NCBI RefSeq assembly: GCF_029227915.1
Contig: NC_079886.1
Location: forward strand, 26,576,501 to 26,640,500
Direction of reading: 5' to 3'
DNA: 64,000 nucleotides
Source: Hydractinia symbiolongicarpus
Taxonomy: Eukaryota > Cnidaria > Hydrozoa > Anthoathecata > Hydractiniidae
Shown: positions 1 to 8,586 of the stretch, in pieces
Layout: each line of letters opens with the position of its first letter
How positions within the stretch are numbered: position 1 is the stretch's first letter
The notes under the pieces: generated by a model
Databases searched by the model: none
What the model was told of the DNA's origin: nothing
The model's input: only the letters and a program-made list of their open reading frames with translations
Program-made: the position numbers and the translations under genes

Positions 1-224
1 TAAAAAATTGTTCGGGAAATGAGTTTACTCCCAGTTTACTTTCTTTGTATACTTTTTGACTATACGGGCCGAATCTGGGATTTACGGGAAATCGCGTGTT
101 TTCGTTTGCCGGCGATTAAACTCCTTTTATTCAGCGTCTCATCAAAAACGAAATCATTTTTGAAAACTACAAGTCTCATGCGTTTTAGTGGTAAAAAATT
201 AATTTAAAAAATCGTTCGGGTAAT
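1..224. repeat. Left edge, diverged satellite monomer
   Basis: This is a single full monomer with an extra T in the ctttttgac stretch (about 53-58) and a cgaatctggg variant. It does not belong to the 936-bp unit that starts just to its right. No non-satellite sequence is present. Confidence 0.85.
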
Positions 225-267
225 GAGTTTACTCCCTGGGTACTTTCTTTGTATACTTTTGACTATA

Positions 268-301
268 CGGGCCGAGTCCGGGATTTACGGGAAATCGCGG
301 G
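268..301 (+). other. Four phased CGGG words with G-tracts (representative)
   Basis: CGGG starts at 268, 279, 288 and 298, spacings of 11, 9 and 10 bp, about one helical turn each. The four GGG runs have loops of 8, 6 and 7 bases, just outside the usual G-quadruplex definition. Monomers with acggcaaat lose the third run and 202-bp monomers lose the first. Confidence 0.6.
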
Positions 302-396
302 TTTCCGTTTGCCGGCGATTAAACTCCTTTTATTCAGCATCTCATAAAAAATGAAATCAATTTTGAAAACTACAAGTCCCATGCGTCTTAGTGGTG

Positions 397-411
397 AAAA
401 TTTATTTTTTA
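397..411. repeat. Junction of the 124-bp truncated monomer (first of 11)
   Basis: After gtggtgaaaa the sequence passes through tttatttttt straight into acgggaaatcgcggg. The normal interval containing gagtttactcc, ctttctttgtatac and gactatacggg is missing, a loss of 79 bp that leaves a 124-bp monomer. The same junction (start of tttatttttt) occurs at 401, 2149, 3085, 3818, 6174, 7110, 7844, 9186, 10122, 10856 and 11589, and I found none to the right of 11.6 kb. The identical junction implies one ancestral deletion spread by array duplication. It serves as a phase marker for the left-hand HORs. Confidence 0.95.
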
Positions 412-430
412 CGGGAAATCGCGGGTTTTC

Positions 431-448
431 GTTTGCCGGCGATTAAAC
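431..448. repeat. Conserved GCCGGC-centred imperfect dyad (representative)
   Basis: gttt and aaac ends flank a GCCGGC palindrome (435-440) in one of the most conserved parts of the monomer. Variants are gctggc, gccgga and cccggc. Several exchange points between HOR copies fall in or next to this stretch. Confidence 0.6.
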
Positions 449-468
449 TTCTTTTATTCAGCGTCTCA

Positions 469-490
469 TCAAAAATGAAATCATTTTTGA
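469..490. repeat. 22-bp palindrome within the monomer (representative)
   Basis: Arms TCAAAAATGA and TCATTTTTGA are exact reverse complements separated by AA. The element is present in most monomers that read caaaaatgaaatcatttttg. Common variants (aaaacg, aaatcg, ttttta, cataaaaaat) break one or both arms. It could form a hairpin or a symmetric protein-binding site; function unknown. Confidence 0.9.
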
Positions 491-1186
491 AAACTACAAG
501 TCTCATGCGTTTTAGTGGTGAAAAAATAATTTAAAAAATCGTTCAAGAAATGAGTTTACTCCCTGGGTACTTTCTTTGTATACTTTTGACTATACGGGCC
601 GAGTCCGGGATTTACGGGAAATTACGGGTTTTCGTTTGCCGGCGATTAAACTCCTTTTATTCTGCGTCTCATCAAAAATGAAATCGTTTTTGAAAACTAC
701 AAGTCTTATGCGTTTTAGTGGTAAAAAATTAATTTAAAAAATCGTTCGGGAAATGAGTTTACTCCCTGGGTACTTTCTTTGTATACATTTGACTATACGG
801 GTCAGGCCCGGGATTTACGGCAAATTGCGGGTTTTCGTTTGCCGGCGATTAAACTCCTTTTATTCAGCGTCTCATCAAAAACGAAATCATTTTTAAAAAC
901 TACAAGTCTCATGCGTTTTAGTGGTGAAGAAATAATTTTAAAAATCGTTCGGGTAATGAGTTTACTCCCTGGGTACTTTCTTTGTATACTTTTGACTATA
1001 CGGGCCGAGTCCGGGATTTACGGGAACTCGCGGGTTTTCGTTTGCCGGCGATTAAACTCCTTTTATTCAGCGTTTCATAAAAAATGAAATCATTTTTGAA
1101 AACTACAAGTCCCATGCGTCTTAGTGGTGAAAAAATAATTTAAAAAATCGTTCGGGAATTGAGTTTACTCCCTGGGTACTTTCTTT

Positions 1187-1204
1187 GTATACATTCGACT
1201 ATAC
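1187..1204. repeat. Short inverted repeat gtata / tatac (representative)
   Basis: gtata (1187-1191) and tatac (1200-1204) are complementary arms around an 8-base loop. The loop and right arm overlap the CENP-B-like word. Present in most full-length monomers. Confidence 0.7.
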
Positions 1205-1208
1205 GGGC
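1193..1208 (+). other. CENP-B-box-like word (representative)
   Basis: The sequence reads TTCG (1194-1197), three bases, A (1201), two bases, CGGG (1204-1207). The known CENP-B box core is TTCG, four bases, A, two bases, CGGG. All fixed bases agree but the spacing is one base short. It is present in the many monomers with attcgactatacggg and disrupted in those with ttttgac, cggcc or tccggcc. Binding is not shown and the match may be chance. Confidence 0.35.
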
Positions 1209-1984
1209 CAAGCCCGAGATTTACGGGAAATCGCGGGTTTTCGTTTGCCGGCGATTAAACGTCTTTTATTCAGCGTCTCATCAAAAATGAAATCATTTTT
1301 GAAAAGTACAAGTCTCATGCGTTTTGGTGGTGAAAATATAATTTAAAGATTCGTTCGGGAAATGAGTTTAATCCCTGCGTACGTTCTTTGTATACTTTTG
1401 ACTATACGGGCCGGGTCCGGGATTTACGGGAAATCGCGGGTTTTCTTTTGCCAGAGATTAAACTCCTTTTATTCAGCGCCTCATCAAAAATGAAATTATT
1501 TTTGAAAACTAAAAGTCTCATGCGTTTTAGTGGTGTAAAAATAATTTAAAAAATCGTTCGGGAAATGAGTTTACTCCCAGTTTACTTTCTTTGTATACAT
1601 TCGACTATACGGGTCAAGCCCGGGATTTACGGCAAATCGCGGGTATTCGTTTGCTGGCGATTAAACTCCTTTTTTTCAGCGTCTCATCAAAAATGAAGTC
1701 ATTTTTAAAAACTACAAGTCTCATGCGTTTTAGTAGTGAAGAAATAATTTTAAAAATCGTTCGGGTAATGAGTTTACTCCCTGGCTACTTTCTTTGTATA
1801 CTTTTGACTATACGGGCCGAGTCCGGGAATTACGGGAAATCGCGGGTTTTCGTTTGCCGGCGATTAAACTCCTTTTATTCAGCGTCTCATAAAAAATAAA
1901 ATCATTTTTGAAAACTACAAGTCCCATGCGTCTTAGTGGTGAAAAAATAATTTAAAAAATCGTTCGGAAATTGAGTTTACTCCC

Positions 1985-4560
1985 TGGGTACTTTCTTTGT
2001 ATACTTTTGACTATACGGGCCGAGTCCGGGATTTACGGGAAATCGCGGGTTTCCGTTTGCCGGCGATTAAACTCCTTTTATTCAGCGTCTCATAAAAAAT
2101 GAAATCAATTTTGAAAACTACAAGTCCCATGCGTCTTAGTGGTGAAAATTTATTTTTTACGGGAAATCGCGGGTTTTCGTTTGCCGGCGATTAAACTTCT
2201 TTTATTCAGCGTCTCATCAAAAATGAAATCATTTTTGAAAATTACAAGTCTCATGCGTTTTAGTGGTGAAAAAATAATTTAAAAAATTGTTCAAGAAATG
2301 AGTTTACTCCCTGGGTACTTTCTTTGTATACTTTTGACTATACGGGTCGAGTCCGGGATTTACGGGCAATTACGGGTTTTCGTTTGCCGGCGATTAAACT
2401 CCTTTTATTCTGCGTCTCATCAAAAATGAAATCGTTTTTGAAAACTACAAGTCTTATGCGTTTTAGTGGTAAAAAATTAATTTAAAAAATCGTTCGGGAA
2501 ATGAGTTTACTCCCAGTTTACTTTCTTTGTATACATTTGACTATACGGGTCAGGCCCGGGATTTACGGCAAATTGCGGGTTTTCGTTTGCCGGCGATTAA
2601 ACTCCTTTTATTCAGCGTCTCATCAAAAACGAAATCATTTTTAAAAACTACAAGTCTCATGCGTTTTAGTGGTGAAGAAATAATTTTAAAAATCGTTCGG
2701 GTAATGAGTTTACTCCCTGGGTACTTTCTTTGTATACTTTTGACTATACGGGCCGAGTCCGGGATTTACGGGAAATCGCGGGTTTTCGTTTGCCGGCGAT
2801 TAAACTCCTTTTATTCAGCGTCTCATAAAAAATGAAATCATTTTTGAAAACTACAAGTCCCATGCGTTTTAGTGGTGAAGAAATAATTTAAAAAATCGTT
2901 GGGGTAATGAGTTTACTCCCTGGGTACTTTCTTTGTATACTTTTGACTATACGGGCCGAGTCCGGGATTTACGGGAAATCGCGGGTTTCCGTTTGCCGGC
3001 GATTAAACTCCTTTTATTCAGCGTCTCATAAAAAATGAAATCAATTTTGAAAACTACAAGTCCCATGCGTCTTAGTGGTGAAAATTTATTTTTTACGGGA
3101 AATCGCGGGTTTTCGTTTGCCGGCGATTAAACTTCTTTTATTCAGCGTCACATCAAAAATGAAATCATTTTTGAAAACTACAAGTCTCATGCGTTTTAGT
3201 GGTGAAAAAATAATTTAAAAAATCGTTCAAGAAATGAGTTTACTCCCTGGGTACTTTCTTTGTATACTTTTGACTATACGGGCCGAGTCCGGGATTTACG
3301 GGAAATTACGGGTTTTCGTTTGCCGGCGATTAAACTCCTTTTATTCTGCGTCTCATCAAAAATGAAATCGTTTTTGAAAACTACAAGTCTTATGCGTTTT
3401 AGTGGTAAAAAATTAATTTAAAAAATCGTTCGGGAAATGAGTTTACTCCCAGTTTACTTTCTTTGTATACATTTGACTATACGGGTCAGGCCCGGGATTT
3501 ACGGCAAATTGCGGGTTTTCGTTTGCCGGCGATTAAACTCCTTTTATTCAGCGTCTCATCAAAAACGAAATCATTTTTAAAAACTACAAGTCTCATGCGT
3601 TTTAGTGGTGAAGAAATAATTTTAAAAATCGTTCGGGTAATGAGTTTACTCCCTGGGTACTTTCTTTGTATACTTTTGACTATACGGGCCGAGTCCGGGA
3701 TTTACGGGAAATCGCGGGTTTCCGTTTGCCGGCGATTAAACTCCTTTTATTCAGCGTCTCATAAAAAATGAAATCAATTTTGAAAACTACAAGTCCCATG
3801 CGTCTTAGTGGTGAAAATTTATTTTTTACGGGAAATCGCGGGTTTTCGTTTGCCGGCGATTAAACTTCTTTTATTCAGCGTCTCATCAAAAATGAAATCA
3901 TTTTTGAAAACTACAAGTCTCATGCGTTTTAGTGGTGAAAAAATAATTTAAAAAATCGTTCAAGAAATGAGTTTACTCCCTGGGTACTTTCTTTGTATAC
4001 TTTTGACTATACGGGCCGAGTCCGGGATTTACGGGAAATTACGGGTTTTCGTTTGCCGGCGATTAAACTCCTTTTATTCTGCGTCTCATCAAAAATGAAA
4101 TCGTTTTTGAAATCTACAAGTCTTATGCGTTTTAGTGGTAAAAAATTAATTTAAAAAATCGTTCGGGAAATGAGTTTACTCCCAGTTTACTTTCTTTGGA
4201 TACATTTGACTATACGGGTCAGGCCCGGGATTTACGGCAAATTGCGGGTTTTCGTTTGCCGGCGATTAAACTCCTTTTATTCAGCGTCTCATCAAAAACG
4301 AAATCATTTTTAAAAACTACAAGTCTCATGCGTTTTAGTGGTGAAGAAATAATTTTAAAAATCGTTCGGGTAATGAGTTTACTCCCTGGGTACTTTCTTT
4401 GTATACTTTTGACTATACGGGCCGAGTCCGGGATTTACGGGAAATCGCGGGTTTTCGTTTGCCGGCGATTAAACTCCTTTTATTCAGCGTCTCATAAAAA
4501 ATGAAATCATTTTTGAAAACTACAAGTCCCATGCGTCTTAGTGGTGAAAAAATAATTTAA
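1985..4560. repeat. 936-bp HOR (4 full + 1 truncated monomer), three copies
   Basis: Copies run about 1985-2920, 2921-3653 and 3654-4560. Truncated-monomer junctions lie at 2149, 3085 and 3818. The first step of 936 bp equals 4 x 203 + 124. The second step of 733 bp equals 3 x 203 + 124, so the middle copy has lost exactly one full monomer. The lost monomer is the one carrying ttggggtaatgag, present at about 2897. Loss of a whole monomer in register is the expected product of unequal exchange. Confidence 0.9.
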
Positions 4561-4874
4561 AAAATCGTTCGGGAATTGAGTTTACTCCCTGGGTACTTTC
4601 TTTGTATACATTCGACTATACGGGTCAAGCCGGGATTTACGGCAAATCGCGGGTATTCGTTTGCTGGCGATTAAACTCCTTTTATTCAGCGTCTCATCAA
4701 AAATGAAGTCATTTTTAAAAACTACAAGTCTCATGCGTTTTAGTAGTGAAGAAATAATTTTAAAAATCGTTCGGGTAATGAGTTTACTCCCTGGGTACTT
4801 TCTTTCTATACTTTTGACTATACGGGCCGAGTCCTGGAATTACGGGAAATCGCGGGTTTTCGTTTGCCGGCGAT

Positions 4875-6125
4875 TAAACTCCTTTTATTCAGCGTCTCAT
4901 CAAAAATGAAATCATTTTTGAAAACTAAAAGTCTCATGCGTTTTAGTGGTGAAAAAATAATTTAAAAAATCGTTCAAGAAATGAGTTTACTCCCTGGGTA
5001 CTTTCTTTGTATACATTCGACTATACGGGCCGATTCCGGGATATACAGGAAATCGCGGGTTTTCGTTTGCCGGCGATTAAACTCCTTTTATTCAGCGTTT
5101 CATCAAAAATGAAATCATTTTTGAAAACTACAAGTCTCATGCGTTTTAGTGGTGAAAAAATAATTTAAAGAATCGTTCGGGAAATGAGTTTACTCCCTGG
5201 GTACTTTCTTTGTGTACTTTTGACTATACGGGCCGAGTCCGGGATTTACGGGAAATTGCGGGTTTTCGTTTGCCGGCGATTAAAATCCTTTTATTCTGCG
5301 TCTCATCAAAAATGAAATTTTTTTTGAAAACTACAAGTCTTATGCGTTTTAGTGGTAAAAAATTAATTTAAAAAATCGTTCGGGAAATGAGTTTACTCCC
5401 AGTTTACTTTCTTTGTATACATTTGACTATACGGGTCAGGCCCGGGATTTACGGCAAATTGCGGTTTTTCGTTTGCCGGCGATTAAACTCCTTTTATTCA
5501 GCGTCTCATCAAAAACGAAATCATTTTTGAAAACTACAAGTCTCATGCGTTTTAGTGGTGAAAAAATAATTTAAAAAATCGTTCGGGAAATGAGTTTACT
5601 CCCACTTTACTTTCTTTGTAAACATTCGACTATACGGGTCAAGCCCGGGATTTACGGCAAATCGCGGGTTTTCGTTTGCTGGCGATTAAACTACTTTTAT
5701 TCAGCGTCTCATCAAAAATGAAATCATTTTTGAAAAGTACAAGTCTCATGCGTTTTAGTGGTGAAAATATAATTTAAAGATTCGTTCGGGAAATGAGTTT
5801 ACTGCCTGCGTACGTTCTTTGTATACTTTTGACTATACGGGCCGGGTCCGGGATTTACGGGAAATCGCGGGTTTTCGTTTGCCGGAGATTAAACTCCTTT
5901 TATTCAGCGTCTCATCAAAAATGAAATCATTTTTGAAAACTAAAAGTCTCATGCGTTTTAGTGGTGAAAAAATAATTTAAAAAATCGTTCAAGAAATGAG
6001 TTTACTCCCTTGGTACTTTCTTTGTATACATTCGACTATACGGGCCGATTCCGGGATATACAGGAAATCGCGGGTTTTCGTTTCCCGGCGATTAAACTCC
6101 TTTTATTCAGCGTCTCATCAAAAAT
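4875..6125. repeat. Dispersed 1.25-kb block, copy 1
   Basis: This block matches about 13257-14507 at a constant offset of 8382 bp. Shared marks are tttgtgtact (5209 and 13591), the long T run in aaattttttttgaaaac (about 5316 and 13698), gcggtttttcg, and the gctggcgattaaactac variant. It overlaps the start of the first 3012-bp unit, which shows that block duplication and HOR formation happened as separate events. Confidence 0.85.
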
Positions 6126-8586
6126 GAAATCATTTTTGAAAACTACAAGTCCCATGCGTCTTAGTGGTGAAAATTTATTTTTTACGGGAAATCGCGGGTT
6201 TTCGTTTGCCGGCGATTAAACTTCTTTTATTCAGCGTCTCATCAAAAATGAAATCATTTTTGAAAACTACAAGTCTCATGCGTTTTAGTGGTGAAAAAAT
6301 AATTTAAAAAATCGTTGGGGTAATGAGTTTACTCCCTGGGTACTTTCTTTGTATACTTTTGACTATACGGGCCGAGTCCGGGATTTACGGGAAATTACGG
6401 GTTTTCGTTTGCCGGCGATTAAACTCCTTTTATTCTGCGTCTCATCAAAAATGAAATCGTTTTTGAAAACTACAAGTCTTATGCGTTTTAGTGGTAAAAA
6501 ATTAATTTAAAAAATCGTTCGGGAAATGAGTTTACTCCCAGTTTACTTTCTTTGTATACATTCGACTATACGGGTCAAGCCCGGGATTTACGGCAAATCG
6601 CGGGTTTTCGTTTGCTGGCGATTAAACTACTTTTATTCAGCGTCTCATCAAAAATGAAATCATTTTTGAAAAGTACAAGTCTCATGCGTTTTAGTGGTGA
6701 AAATATAATTTAAAGATTCGTTCGGGAAATGAGTTTACTGCCTGCGTACGTTCTTTGTATACTTTTGACTATACGGGCCGGGTCCGGGATTTACGGGAAA
6801 TCGCGGGTTTTCGTTTGCCGGAGATTAAACTCCTTTTATTCAGCGTCTCATCAAAAATGAAATCATTTTTAAAAACTAAAAGTCTCATGCGTTTTAGTGG
6901 TGAAAAAATAATTTAAAAAATCGTTCAAGAAATGAGTTTACTCCCTGGGTACTTTCTTTGTATACATTCGACTATACGGGCCGATTCCGGGATATACAGG
7001 AAATCGCGGGTTTTCGTTTCCCGGCGATTAAACTCCTTTTATTCAGCGTCTGATCAAAAATGAAATCATTTTTGAAAACTACAAGTCCCATGCGTCTTAA
7101 TGGTGAAAATTTATTTTTTACGGGAAATCGCGGGTTTTCGTTTGCCGGCGATTAAACTTCTTTTATTCAGCGTCTCATCAAAAATGAAATTATTTTTGAA
7201 AACTACAAGTCTCATGCGTTTTAGTGGTGAAAAAATAATTTAAAAAATCGTTTAAGAAATGAGTTTACTCCCAGTTTACTTTCTTTGTATACATTTGACT
7301 ATACGGGTCAGGCCCGGGATTTACGGCAAATTGCGGGTTTTCGTTTGCCGGCGATTAAACTCCTTTTTTTTCTGCGTCTCATCAAAAACGAAATCATTTT
7401 TAAAAACTACAAGTCTCATGCGTTTTAGTGGTGAAGAAATAATTTTAAAATTCGTTCGGGTAATGAGTTTACTCCCTGGGTACTTTCTTTGTATACTTTT
7501 GACTATACGGGCCGAGTCCGGGATTTACGGGAAATCGCGGGTTTTCGTTTGCCGGCGATTAAGCTCCTTTTATTCAGCGTCTCATAAAAAATGAAATCAT
7601 TTTTGAAAACTACAAGTCCCATGCGTTTTAGTGGTGAAGAAATAATTTAAAAAATCGTTCGGGTAATGAGTTTACTCCCTGGGTACTTTCTTTGTATACT
7701 TTTGACTATACGGGCCGAGTCCGGGATTTACGGGAAATCGCGGGTTTCCGTTTGCCGGCGATTAAACTCCTTTTATTCAGCGTCTCATAAAAAATGAAAT
7801 CAATTTTGAAAACTACAAGTCCCATGCGTCTTAGTGGTGAAAATTTATTTTTTACGGGAAATCGCGGGTTTTCGTTTGCCGGCGATTAAACTTCTTTTAT
7901 TCAGCGTCTCATCAAAAATGAAATCATTTTTGAAAACTACAAGTCTCATGCGTTTTAGTGGTGAAAAAATAATTTAAAAAATCGTTCAAGAAATGAGTTT
8001 ACTCCCTGGGTACTTTCTTTGTATACTTTTGACTATACGGGCCGAGTCCGGGATTTACGGGAAATTACGGGTTTTCGTTTGCCGGCGATTAAACTCCTTT
8101 TATTCTGCGTCTTATCAAAAATGAAATCGTTTTTGAAAACTACAAGTCTTATGCGTTTTAGTGGTAAAAAATTAATTTAAAAAATCGTTCGGGAAATGAG
8201 TTTACTCCCAGTTTACTTTCTTTGTATACATTTGACTATACGGGTCAGGCCCGGGATTTACGGCAAATTGCGGGTTTTCGTTTGCCGGCGATTAAACTCC
8301 TTTTATTCAGCGTCTCATCAAAAACGAAATCATTTTTAAAAACTACAAGTCTCATGCGTTTTAGTGGTGAAGAAATAATTTTAAAAATCGTTCGGGTAAT
8401 GAGTTTACTCCCTGGGTACTTTCTTTGTATACTTTTGACTATACGGGCCGAGTCCGGGATTTACGGGAAATCGCGGGTTTTCGTTTGCCGGCGATTAAAC
8501 TCCTTTTATTCAGCGTCTCATAAAAAATGAAATCATTTTTGAAAACTACAAGTCCCATGCGTTTTAGTGGTGAAAATATAATATAA
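5575..8586. repeat. 3012-bp HOR, copy 1
   Basis: Every landmark repeats 3012 bp downstream: the cccactttac variant (5601 and 8613) and truncated junctions 6174/9186, 7110/10122 and 7844/10856. The unit holds 13 full and 3 truncated monomers, with one extra T in an 8-T run near 7364 accounting for the last base. The 936 and 734 bp spacings inside show it was assembled from the older 936 HOR plus monomers of the cgtacgttctttg type. Confidence 0.93.

Larger units (their letters stand above)
225..1140. repeat. 936-family HOR, leftmost partial copy
   Basis: This stretch matches about 1973-2823 at a constant offset of 1748 bp (936 + 4 x 203), including the truncated monomer with its junction at 401. 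It is an outlying copy of the 936-bp unit, separated from the main run by the block at about 1080-1940. Confidence 0.85.
1080..1940. repeat. Dispersed 0.86-kb block, copy 1
   Basis: This block reappears at about 12066-12926, an offset of 10986 bp. Shared rare marks include cccgagattt (1213 and 12199), ttaaacgtcttttattc, the cgtacgttctttg monomer and the isoleucine-leucine-type variant ggtattcgtttgctggcg. It interrupts the 936-family copies. Confidence 0.85.

Noticed and set aside
268-301. Telomere-like G-rich repeat
   Set aside because: The GGG runs are not in a 5-8-bp tandem telomere pattern and are part of the 203-bp monomer.
391-420. Transposon or LTR insertion at the truncated-monomer junction
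   Set aside because: Sequence on both sides is satellite; only about 14 bp of A/T-rich filler is unexplained, and there are no terminal repeats or target duplications.
779-1087. 102-codon open frames repeated many times (779, 2527, 3463, 8222, 11234, 41300, 43731, 49394, 59469 and others)
   Set aside because: They arise where one A-to-T change removes a stop in the A/T run, and they track the repeat copies rather than a gene. No promoter, intron signal or conserved start.
1187-1204. tttgtatac as a TATA-type promoter element
   Set aside because: It occurs in almost every monomer and nothing downstream looks transcribed; sequence alone cannot support a promoter.
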